Source of the DNA: Mesorhizobium sp.
GTDB taxonomy: Bacteria > Pseudomonadota > Alphaproteobacteria > Rhizobiales > Rhizobiaceae
Direction: 5' to 3'
DNA length: 64,000 nt
Assembly: GCA_004020315.1 (NCBI GenBank)
Contig: SAQG01000030.1
Coordinates: 16,219-80,218 of the forward strand
Shown here: positions 56,639 through 64,000 of the stretch, piece by piece
Layout of the letters: every line of letters begins with the position of its first letter
Numbering within the stretch: position 1 is the first letter of the stretch
Notes under the pieces: generated by a model
The model's database searches: none
What the model saw: only the letters and a program-made list of their open reading frames with translations
What the model was told of the DNA's origin: nothing
Program-made: the position numbers and the translations under genes

Positions 56639-57937
56639 GTGGACCTCTTTTGCATTGGTATCGGTGCTGGGCCGTCTAATTTGAGCCTTGCGTGTCAGAT
56701 ACAGGAAGAGATTGCGCAAGGGGCACTGTTCCTGGATCGGCAGGTTGATTTCCGCGGACATCCAGGCAGCGCTTTCGATTGCGCGGAGCTCCAGGTCGGC
56801 CACTTCCAGGATCTGGTTACTCTGGTCAATCCGCGATCAGCCTACACATTCGTAAACTACCTCCACGAGAACGGGCGTCTTTACCATTTCCTCAATGCGC
56901 AATTTCACGGGGTGCTCAGAGCCGAGTTCGCTCAATATCTCAACTGGGCGTTCCAGAAGAATCCGCTTGTCCGTGGCGGCGAGGCCGTTCGCGAAATCCG
57001 CTTTGACGGCGAGTTTCGCGTGCGGACGGACAACGCGGTCCTTGATGCGAGAAACCTCGTCATCGACATAGGCAAGCAGGCGCAAATTCCGCCTCAGTTT
57101 CATGGCTGGACTGGACCCAACCTGTTCCACTCATCAGACCTAGCGCATATCCATCCTGAGGTGCACAAAAAGCATGTCTGCGTGGTTGGCGGCGGACAGT
57201 CGGGAGCCGAGCTGCTGCTGCACCTTGTCGGCCGGCCGAAAGAACGGCGGCCCGCGGCGGTCACTTGGGTCTTGACGCGCGGGATGCCTTTCGACGACCA
57301 CCCGTTCACAAACGAGCTGTTCACGCCTTGCTTTTCGGATCGTTTTGCGGCCATGAGCGAGGTGCATCGCCAGCTGTTCCTGCGGCGTTTCGCGCTTGCC
57401 TCCGACGGGATTTCAGAAAGCACGTTGCGCGCGGTCTATCAGGCGCTCTACCACCACGCCTTTCTCGAGCCACACCAATGCGACATCACACTGCGGCCAA
57501 GTTGCAACGTGTCGCGCTGCATCAACGCAGGGGCGGGGCACAGGCTCACGCTGCAGCGCGGCATGGATAACATCGGAGAAGTAACCGCGGACATCGTCAT
57601 CCTGGCCACGGGGTACGAGAACGCGCTGCCGGACTTCCTGGAACCGATCGCAGATCGCCTCGAGCAGATCGGCAATGAGCTCGCCACCGGCGAGGATTTT
57701 TCGGTGTACTGGGACGGACCGCGAGACAGACGCCTTTTCGTTCAGAACGCCTGCCTTGGACAGCGCGGGCTGGCTGATCCGAACTTTGGCCTGCTGGCCT
57801 GGCGAGCGCGCCGCATCCTGGACAGCCTTCTGGGGCGCCCGCCATGCACCAATCCCGAGCATCTGGGCTTCATCAGCCGTACGTTGATCGAGCGCCGGCC
57901 CGACCTCGTAGCCGAAGAAATGGGCAGCGGGATATAA
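56639..57937 (+). CDS. Lysine/ornithine N-monooxygenase-like flavoenzyme
   Basis: A 432-residue member of the family that N-hydroxylates lysine or ornithine for hydroxamate siderophores. It has the FAD motif CIGIGAGPSNLSLA at the start, the NADPH motif VCVVGGGQSGAELLLHL, and DIVILATGYENALPDFL. GTG 56639 follows AGGAGCAAGGATAA. No siderophore synthetase or transporter survives downstream; a short frame at 57950-58037 (IGGGIQGMMYAFVAANAGAL) may be a trace of a lost gene. It could be made under NifA control. Confidence 0.85.
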   Translation: MDLFCIGIGAGPSNLSLACQIQEEIAQGALFLDRQVDFRGHPGSAFDCAELQVGHFQDLVTLVNPRSAYTFVNYLHENGRLYHFLNAQFHGVLRAEFAQYLNWAFQKNPLVRGGEAVREIRFDGEFRVRTDNAVLDARNLVIDIGKQAQIPPQFHGWTGPNLFHSSDLAHIHPEVHKKHVCVVGGGQSGAELLLHLVGRPKERRPAAVTWVLTRGMPFDDHPFTNELFTPCFSDRFAAMSEVHRQLFLRRFALASDGISESTLRAVYQALYHHAFLEPHQCDITLRPSCNVSRCINAGAGHRLTLQRGMDNIGEVTADIVILATGYENALPDFLEPIADRLEQIGNELATGEDFSVYWDGPRDRRLFVQNACLGQRGLADPNFGLLAWRARRILDSLLGRPPCTNPEHLGFISRTLIERRPDLVAEEMGSGI

Positions 57938-58724
57938 CTGGTCTACTATTGTTCATTGGCGGTGGCATCCAGGGAATGATGTACGCCTTCGTTGCGGCGA
58001 ACGCGGGAGCCTTAGCCCAGATCATCTTGACCGAATAAGCACTCGGGCCCTGAGGCACATCGTATATTCTGCGGACGTTTCCCCTACGCTCGTTAAGACC
58101 TTACGTTCACTCGAAAGAGTGCGGTAGCCTCAGCGGCCATGGCTGAGCCCGCGCTCAGCGGGGAGGGTCCTTGCCTTTGGCGATGCATGTCGTGGCTGGA
58201 CCCGGTGAGTTAGGTGAGTCCGGCCCGGTCTACCCAGCCCCTGCGCCCGCCCCGAAGCCGCTCGCCCGCTCAGCGCTATCGAGGGGGCGCTCGCGCGGCT
58301 TCGCTGACCGCCGCGTTACAGCGTAAGGACGCGACCCCAGTGAAGGCATACTCCAGTGTCGCCAATCCCGTTTGGTTGGCCCGCCGCAAGCCGGTCTTCC
58401 AACCAAAGGCCGAACTCGCCAATTCGCCAGCCAACTCCACCAACGATTGTCTAAATCCGCTACCCAGGGCGGTTCGCTCGGGCTCGCTTGCTTGAGCACG
58501 GCACAGACGGGATCGCGAGCATGATGCCGCGGAATGGGAACGCATCATGCTTGGGCACGAGGGCCCGTGCCAACGCGCATCGCGCCAATCGGCGTCGTCA
58601 CGTCCGAGATTCAGCACCGGCTGCTCGGCGCTTTTACGCTCGCATCATGGGCCGGCATGCCGCTGGCGATCCATGACGCGATGCCGCCGAGGCTGCTAGT
58701 TCATGGAAAGCGATAAGCACTAGA
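57938..58724. other. Region with gene debris
   Basis: A minus-strand frame near 58320-58470 (LVELAGELASSAFGWKTGL) and a plus frame at 58570-58716 (RIAPIGVVTSEIQHRLLGAF) look protein-like but are not recognised. A short hairpin CACTC-GAAA-GAGTG lies at 58108-58121. Confidence 0.4.
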
Positions 58725-59075
58725 TTAATGGGCAACCTCGTCGGGACCGAAAAGGGCGCTAAACCGGCTGGCTAGATCGATCCAGGGTGCCGCGTCTCCG
58801 CGCTCTGAAGCCATTCGAACGACCGTCGCCAGATAATCGGTAAAAGCCTTCAGTCTGATGGCGCCTTGCTCAGAAAGGTGGTCAATGGCGTCAAGCGGCT
58901 GGTGAACGGCAGCCAGCATATGTTGCACCAAAAGCAGTGAGGATGGGCAAGGGCAGTCGCTCTTACTCGCGAGGCGCCTGCACTCGCTGCAAAGCGGCGG
59001 AATGTCCTCTAAGGCTAGGTCGCCGGAAAGCCGTTGTATGAGATTGTCAGTGGCGTTCCACAAATTCGCTCGCAT
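58725..59075 (-). CDS. Unknown 116-aa cysteine-containing protein after pyrE
   Basis: From ATG 59075 the product starts MRANLWNATDNLIQRLSGDL and has five cysteines in PPLCSECRRLASKSDCPCPS, then a helical part rich in leucine. CxxC with a later CxC suggests a metal or Fe-S site. It overlaps the end of pyrE by 29 bases, so it is co-translated. I do not recognise a family. The longer frame to 59102 is less likely. Confidence 0.6.
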   Translation of the reverse strand: MRANLWNATDNLIQRLSGDLALEDIPPLCSECRRLASKSDCPCPSSLLLVQHMLAAVHQPLDAIDHLSEQGAIRLKAFTDYLATVVRMASERGDAAPWIDLASRFSALFGPDEVAH

Positions 59076-59643
59076 GCAGAACGGAATGCAGCGTGACCCC
59101 ATGTTGGGCTAGCAGCGCCGTAGCTCCCTCGTCGCGGTCCACGAGGCAAGCAGCGTCACCTACAATGCCCCCGGCGCGGCGAACCTCTTCAATCGCCTTC
59201 AATATCGACTTGCCGCTTGTGGCAACGTCGTCAACGATCAGGACGACTTTTCCCTCGAGATCTTCTTTGGGCCCAAGACCTTCAATCACGTCCCTTGTGC
59301 CATGAGGCTTTGGAGTCTTGCGAACGAAGATCGTGTTTATGGGTTTGTTCATCGCCGAGCTGACAGCTGCCATCGATCCGATTACGGGGACCGCTCCCAT
59401 TTCAAGGCCGCCGACGTACTCTGCTTTCACTTGCTCAGCGATTTTTAGGAACTCAAGAGCGGCAAGTTGCGCGCCTCGCGCCATCATCATGGTAGGCTTC
59501 ATATTGAAATAGATGTCGCTCTCTATGCCCGACGAGAGCGTGTAGCGTCCGGATCGAAAAGAGCGCTCACGGACGATTTCGCGGAGTTCGTCCTTGTCGT
59601 GTTGGCTGGAATCAACTGGTCTGAATTTTGCCAGTGCCGCCAT
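59047..59643 (-). CDS. pyrE: Orotate phosphoribosyltransferase
   Basis: A 198-residue PyrE that joins orotate and PRPP in UMP synthesis. The PRPP loop is VVLIVDDVATSGKSI; RSGRYTLSSGIESDIYFNMK and TIFVRKTPKPHGT are family-like. A second copy on a mobile symbiotic element is unexpected because pyrE is normally a chromosomal single gene. It could raise pyrimidine supply in bacteroids or have another base substrate; unproven. Confidence 0.9.
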   Translation of the reverse strand: MAALAKFRPVDSSQHDKDELREIVRERSFRSGRYTLSSGIESDIYFNMKPTMMMARGAQLAALEFLKIAEQVKAEYVGGLEMGAVPVIGSMAAVSSAMNKPINTIFVRKTPKPHGTRDVIEGLGPKEDLEGKVVLIVDDVATSGKSILKAIEEVRRAGGIVGDAACLVDRDEGATALLAQHGVTLHSVLHASEFVERH

Positions 59644-60499
59644 AGATCAGACCTCGCCCTAGGGAAAAAATTGGGTGCGGCATGCACCTAGTCACTACCG
59701 CTATGTGACTTATGCAAGTGTTCGCGGGGTGTGTCAATTAATGTCAATACCGGTGCGACCGTTTCGCGCAGATTTTTCCATTATCGTTATTGGGTGCCTA
59801 AAGCGTGATCACGGGTTTCCCTACGGCTGGGTAGCGTTGGCCACCCGCCCTTGCCCGATCTCGGCAGGCACGGCTTTTCTCGATGCGGGCCGTCTCTTTG
59901 AGGATTTGGGCGTTTCATCCTCGTCCCCTCGAGTTCCGCCTCGCTCGGCCCCGTTTGCGCCAGCTTCTTAACCAGGTTGCGCATGAGGTGAGCGTTTCGG
60001 CCGCCATGTCGGCCCGTGTCGCTCTTGTGATGACGAGTGGGCAAGGCCGCGCTTTTCGTGCAACCCCGTCGTAGAGGCGCGAGAGGTAAAGTTCGAGCCG
60101 CCGAGAATTTTTGTCATCAGCACCGCGGCGCAACATTTCGGCTCGCTTCATCTGACGACGGTAGAAAGCAAAGTTCAAGGTAGGTCGTAGTCCACCTCCC
60201 TGCCGGCCGAGTCTTTACGGCGATATCGGCGACAGGGGCGAGCGTCTGCCTCTGAGGCAGACGCCGAACAGCAGGCCGAGCCTTACACTGATTTTGGTGA
60301 CATTGAGTTCGCCGACACCCCTGAGATGGAGCCTATCACGGGCGGGAAGCGCCTTGTGGCAGAACTCGACAAGCGGCGCTACGTTCTGGACGCCGGCGTT
60401 GCTGACAGGACATCGAGGCGCCCGAAGGTTTCGATTGCCTGCATCAGCCGCGTTCCACCTGCCTCTCACCCTGGCAACCATTTTTCGTCAATCGATCGA
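59644..60499. other. Region without a recognisable intact gene
   Basis: Short frames only. A minus frame at 59915-60178 (RLELYLSRLYDGVARKARPC) looks protein-like but has no family. The left end holds the pyrE upstream region; no sigma-54 element was found there. Confidence 0.4.
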
Positions 60500-60655
60500 T
60501 CCCGGACGCCGTTGTTGGACTTCGCTGTGATCAAGATCCGCGGACCACTCTTGCTCCCTCGCGGGCGAACCGCGCTTTCCTTGCCGACCCCGCTCGCGGC
60601 TTCGGCGATCACCGCCACCTTGTCGATAAGCCGGCCACCGGCTCCCCGTCGCGCT
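60500..60655 (-). pseudogene. 3-hydroxybutyrate dehydrogenase-like SDR fragment
   Basis: Minus-strand reading gives LIDKVAVIAEAASGVGKE and, after a frameshift, RFAREGARVV, the start of an SDR such as BdhA, then a stop. It lies just after adc, as bdhA does in rhizobial adc-bdhA pairs. Only the first 40 or so residues remain. Confidence 0.6.
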
Positions 60656-60669
60656 GGTTCAACAAAATA

Positions 60670-61455
60670 TCATTGTGAAAGTTCATGGTTTCTTCCTTTC
60701 CGATGGCGAGGCTCGGCTTCCGCGAGATAGTCGTGGACGACCTTCCCGAGCGCGAGCGTGAGATCGGCGACGAGGTGTACGGCCGAGACTACTTCCAGCA
60801 CCGGCAGTTCGGCGACGGGGGCAAGCGCATGCGACCAGAGGTTCAGGGCTGCCGGGCCGGTCCAGGCGCCTCTCAGATCGATGTCCTCCAGGTGGTATTC
60901 CACGAGTTCGCAGATGCGCGGCGTGCCGTCGACATGCGGGATGATTTTGAGGAGGAAGTTCGGGTCGGCGAGCGAGGCCTTAACGCTCGCAAGGTCCGCG
61001 GCCCGGTGCTTGTAGCCCATCGTACCCGTCGCGACGCGGACCGGGCCGTAGTCCAGCGTGCCAACAAGCGTGTCCGTCTCTGTTCGGAGCGTTGGGCTGG
61101 CGAGCTTCTTGGGAAAGCCCCACAACTCGCGTCCGCCCGCTGTCGGCGGATGGTCGTCGAGAAACATGCAGTGGGTGTAGCTCCCCATGCGGCCGCAGAA
61201 GGAGACAGGGATGACCTGTCCGCTTTCCGTGTAGTCGCCGAAGCCCGTCGAGTCCGGCATGCGAATGAACTCGAATTTGACCAGAGGCTCGCACACCTGA
61301 AGCGGCTCCGGCACAAGGTCGCGCAGTTTTTGCGGATCGGTGCGATATGTGATGATCAGATACTCCCGGTTGCTGAAGCGATATGGGCCGGGTGGGTAGG
61401 CCGGGCTGGTCAGGGGCATGGCGAAAGCTCTCCCACGGACGGTATCTTGGTGCAT
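60670..61455 (-). CDS. adc: Acetoacetate decarboxylase
   Basis: A 261-residue ADC that turns acetoacetate into acetone and CO2. The Schiff-base lysine lies in ELWGFPKKLASP; PGPYRFSNREYLIITYRTD and GSYTHCMFLDD fit the family. ATG 61455 is preferred; the frame extends to 61482. A sigma-54-like promoter with a NifA-like site is about 330 bases upstream (61781-61872). A truncated bdhA-like relic follows. Confidence 0.88.
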   Translation of the reverse strand: MHQDTVRGRAFAMPLTSPAYPPGPYRFSNREYLIITYRTDPQKLRDLVPEPLQVCEPLVKFEFIRMPDSTGFGDYTESGQVIPVSFCGRMGSYTHCMFLDDHPPTAGGRELWGFPKKLASPTLRTETDTLVGTLDYGPVRVATGTMGYKHRAADLASVKASLADPNFLLKIIPHVDGTPRICELVEYHLEDIDLRGAWTGPAALNLWSHALAPVAELPVLEVVSAVHLVADLTLALGKVVHDYLAEAEPRHRKGRNHELSQ

Positions 61456-61780
61456 GTTTGAAATTCCTTTGTGCTGGCTCAAGTGGGCTTAGATAGGTCT
61501 CGATGATGGCGGCGAGGCTCTCCGAGGTGCCTTCGTTAGCCTGGATGCATGGCGTGATCGCGCGTAGCCATTTTGCGCTGGGCCATTGCCTCGGGGCGCA
61601 CTCATTGTATGGTCGCGGACGCGGTTCCATGGGTCCGGTTGTAGTCGAGAGGCAAGATTCGAGGTAAAGTGATTTTGTTCCTCATTTGAAGGCGCTGCTT
61701 CCCGTCTGCTCTCGTGGTAGGAGGAAGTGGAGTGGCGGCCAGCTCCGATTTCGCCTCATGGCGGGGTTTGCGGATCAACG

Positions 61781-61796
61781 CGCACGCGCCATGCCA
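61781..61796 (-). promoter_or_regulatory. Sigma-54-like promoter toward adc
   Basis: Minus-strand TGGCATGGCGCGTGCG: GG/GC spacing correct, three mismatches. Leader to adc would be about 310 bases. Confidence 0.45.
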
Positions 61797-61856
61797 AATG
61801 AGAATCGTTCGAGGCAAAGCGATAGATCTTGCTCAGCTACGTTACGCCTCCGACGT

Positions 61857-61872
61857 TGTCGGACATCGGATA
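61857..61872. promoter_or_regulatory. NifA-like site toward adc, in a repeated block
   Basis: TGTCGGACATCGGATA is TGT-N10-ACA with one mismatch. The block 61806-61880 is about 80 percent identical, in inverse orientation, to 37464-37548 before the asnB relic. Confidence 0.45.
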
Positions 61873-61989
61873 GCGCCGAACAGGACCGCTTGCGGATTGG
61901 GAGGACGTGTCTTTTGCGCAAGAGGACCTCCGCCCCTCAGGCAAATAGCTCCGACCGGGGCGCTATGCTTCACCACCGTCGGCCCGGGA

Positions 61990-62200
61990 AGTAACGCTCT
62001 TTATGCCGAGGTGTTCTCCCACTGGACGCCGCGCATTCGCCATCATGTGAAAGAGTTCTACCTGCTCGACGACCAGAAATTCTCGACCAGCCGCGGCCAT
62101 GCGGCTAGGGCAAGGAGGCTCTGGGCCCAAAGGCAGGTTGACGTCGTGCGTACCCATTCGGCGCTGGTACGCCCGCAAGGTGAGCTGGACGCGCTCCGCC
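61990..62200 (+). pseudogene. Methionyl-tRNA synthetase-like fragment
   Basis: The plus frame reads RHHVKEFYLLDDQKFSTSRG, then VDVVRTHSALVRPQGE. This is the class I synthetase KMSKS-type loop in its MetRS form (KFSTSRG) and the following helix. Catalytic N-terminal and anticodon parts are missing. It is a relic of a MetG-like gene. Confidence 0.55.
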
Positions 62201-62791
62201 GGGGGAACGAGCCATTTCAAGGGATCTTGCGATATCCGTCCTGTTACCCTCGCCGTCTTTACCGGTGTGGTTCGAGGCGCTAGTCAGCGTGACGCGCCTT
62301 GCATAGTGCCCGATCACCCGACAACGCCTGTGATCCATCGCGAGGAAATACAGCGGACCTCATTTGCTGGCAGAGTGCCTATCCGACCCAAGTACCTTCT
62401 AATGGCGGCTGGCTATCCTGCGGCGCAGATTACTGCAGTCGCGCTCGAACGTGGGCAGGTAGCGTCGCTCGACGCCTGGCTGCAGAAGTGGAGGCAGCGA
62501 AGGGCATCCGATACATTGGTGCAGCATTACGTGCTGTCGGGGCTCAACGCCGCGCTGATTGAGCCCAATGCCGCCGACTTGGCAGCCGCGTGGTGATTTA
62601 TGTCCACGAGGCAAGGATCCACACGCGGCGGTGGCGGCACGAGGACCAAGCCGCCCCGCACTTTCGACCCGGCGCCAAAGTGCCACTGCTCGAGGACGCC
62701 GGCCAGTCTAATGACAGGCGAGCCATCCAAGCTCTCACCTGTCCTAAAGCGGCTGGCTCAAGAGGGCGAAACCCGACAGCGGCAGAAGACA
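62201..62791. other. Region with an unrecognised frame
   Basis: A plus frame ending at 62596 (RPKYLLMAAGYPAAQITAVA, LVQHYVLSGLNAALIEPN) looks protein-like, with no family recognised. It may belong to the same decayed gene as the fragment before it. Confidence 0.35.
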
Positions 62792-62807
62792 TGTCAGGTT
62801 CACGACT
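62792..62807. promoter_or_regulatory. NifA-like site of the thioredoxin-like gene
   Basis: TGTCAGGTTCACGACT is TGT-N10-ACA with the last base changed, 69 bases before the -24 element. Confidence 0.5.
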
Positions 62808-62876
62808 ATCGGCCGTGTTTGGGCTCGTGGAGAATTTTCAAAGCATTCCCCGCCGCTTACCGGAGCTGAGAGGGGT

Positions 62877-62892
62877 TGGCACGCCCATTGCT
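62877..62892 (+). promoter_or_regulatory. Consensus sigma-54 promoter
   Basis: TGGCACGCCCATTGCT matches TGGCACG-N4-TTGCW at every position, the best such site in the window. Confidence 0.85.
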
Positions 62893-63045
62893 GCTTGATG
62901 GGCGGCAACACTGTGAGAGGGCTGAATCGCATGCAAACGCGCAAGACGAGCGATGGCTTCCTGATCCGTGTGTTGCGATTCTGACAGAGAAACCAACTAC
63001 GCATAAAAGCCACGAAAGGTGTGGGTAGCTTTGGATAAGAACATC

Positions 63046-64000
63046 ATGGAACTGCGTATGGGGTCCCCGGCTCCTCCGATCAAAGTGGAGAACTGGCTGC
63101 GTGGCGAGCCCGTCACGAACTTTAAGCCCGGCAAGGTCTACCTCGTTGAATTTTGGGCGACTTGGTGCGGACCATGTGTGACGGCCATGCCGCATTTGGT
63201 TGAACTGCAGGAGAAACATGCAGACAGCGGATTTGAGATTATCGGAGTCGCAGCTGGCGAGCGGGCTGCAACCGCGGACGAGGCACGTACTAAGGTGGAT
63301 GCCTGGCTGACCGAGAAGTTCTCGAATCTGAATTATCGTATCGCGTTCGATTACACTGGCGAAATGAACGAGCTCTGGATGGATCCCAGCTCTTCGATCG
63401 GGATTCCCACCTCGTTCGTGGTCGACCGCGACGGCCACATCGCTTTTATCGGCCACCCGGCGGAACTCGATGACGTTTTGCCGAAAGTCCTTAACGGCAG
63501 CTGGCGCAGCAGCTATGAAGCGAAAGCCGCCGATGCAAAGCGCATCGCGCATAACCAACTTGCAGCGCGCGAAATGTCGCTTACCCGGCCGATATACGCC
63601 AAACTTACGCCGGCGATGCAGGCCGAGGATTGGACGGCGGCACTATTGGCCATCGAAGAAGGCCTCGCCGTGATGCCAGACTCTTTTCATTTTCGGCAGA
63701 TTCATGCGGATGTTCTGCTTCACAAGCTGCGCGACATCAAAACCGGCTTGCCGCTTATGCGCCAATTGGTCGAGGACGCGATCGACAAAAAGTTCGAAGC
63801 GGTGTCTTGGATGGTCATGGCGCTGAACCAACTCTTCGATCCCACGATCGACAACTCCCATCTTCCGCATGATGATCGCTTTGCGATGGGCAACGAGCTC
63901 TCAGAACAGATCCTGGAACTTAATCCTCCGCAAGGCGACGGGCCCCTTAAATTCCATTGGTACATCCCGGTCGCTCAGTATTATTACGAGAGCGGCCACA
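63046..64000 (+). CDS. TlpA-like thioredoxin-fold protein (3' end outside window)
   Basis: An open frame runs to the window edge. The redoxin domain (about 1-150) has the active site ATWCGPCVTAMPHLVEL, then SSSIGIPTSFVVDRDG with the cis-proline. A helical C-terminal part of at least 150 residues follows, perhaps TPR-like. There is no signal peptide, so it should be cytoplasmic. ATG 63046 has GGATAAG upstream; TTG 63031 and GTG 63019 are in frame. The consensus sigma-54 promoter 150 bases upstream suggests NifA control. Confidence 0.83.
   Translation, partial: MELRMGSPAPPIKVENWLRGEPVTNFKPGKVYLVEFWATWCGPCVTAMPHLVELQEKHADSGFEIIGVAAGERAATADEARTKVDAWLTEKFSNLNYRIAFDYTGEMNELWMDPSSSIGIPTSFVVDRDGHIAFIGHPAELDDVLPKVLNGSWRSSYEAKAADAKRIAHNQLAAREMSLTRPIYAKLTPAMQAEDWTAALLAIEEGLAVMPDSFHFRQIHADVLLHKLRDIKTGLPLMRQLVEDAIDKKFEAVSWMVMALNQLFDPTIDNSHLPHDDRFAMGNELSEQILELNPPQGDGPLKFHWYIPVAQYYYESGH

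Overview
The window is a dense, GC-rich stretch of a symbiosis region (chromosomal island or symbiotic plasmid) of a legume-nodulating alphaproteobacterium, most likely Mesorhizobium. It carries nodE (partial) and nodL, fixABCX, nifB-fdxN-nifZ-nifT, nifW, nifS with a HesB/IscA-type partner, nifHDKENX, nifQ, rpoN with a linked peroxiredoxin, and many transposase remnants. NodE, which helps make polyunsaturated Nod-factor acyl chains, suggests a host of the galegoid (IRLC) group; that host call is inference. No tRNA, rRNA, CRISPR array or replication origin was seen.

Layout. 1-12.4 kb: partial nodE, a NifA-type activator without an N-terminal sensor domain, a subtilisin-like autotransporter, a DarT1-DarG1 DNA ADP-ribosylation toxin-antitoxin pair, a truncated ISNCY transposase, an IalB-like protein, decayed hydrolase genes, nodL. 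12.7-24.3 kb, nearly all minus strand: SIR2-like gene, nifT, nifZ, fdxN, nifB, a dead nifA interrupted by an IS66 remnant, a broken hydrolase, fixXCBA, nifW, nifS, a probable nifU relic, iscA-like. 24.5-34.5 kb, mostly plus: a HmuS/HemS-like gene, a broken MFS gene, then a P450 / ferredoxin-SnoaL / double SDR / flavin monooxygenase operon ending in a frameshifted nifQ. 34.4-36.5 kb: rpoN and peroxiredoxin (minus). 37-43.8 kb: asnB relic, aminotransferase plus luciferase-like monooxygenase, IS630 relic, queCDE. 44.4-45.4 kb: a HEPN / Phd-nucleotidyltransferase toxin-antitoxin-like pair. 46-57.9 kb: nifHDKENX, a NifX-associated gene, a response regulator, a universal stress protein and a lysine N-oxygenase-like gene. 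58-64 kb: pyrE and a small partner, adc, relics, and a thioredoxin-like gene cut by the window end.

How it works together. I found by eye a set of sigma-54 promoters (TGG-N9-TTGC type), many with NifA activator sites (TGT-N10-ACA or one-base variants) upstream: nifB, fixA, iscA-nifS, the hmuS side, the P450 operon, nifH, the asnB relic, adc, the lysine N-oxygenase region and the terminal thioredoxin gene. Together with the local rpoN and nifA this looks like one NifA-RpoN regulon covering nitrogenase, electron supply, Fe-S assembly, iron handling and an unknown oxidative secondary pathway. The most striking features are the decay of the nifA copy at its usual place beside nifB, the surviving NifA with no sensor domain and a non-consensus GAFTGA loop, and the one-base frameshift that removes the cysteine motif of nifQ.
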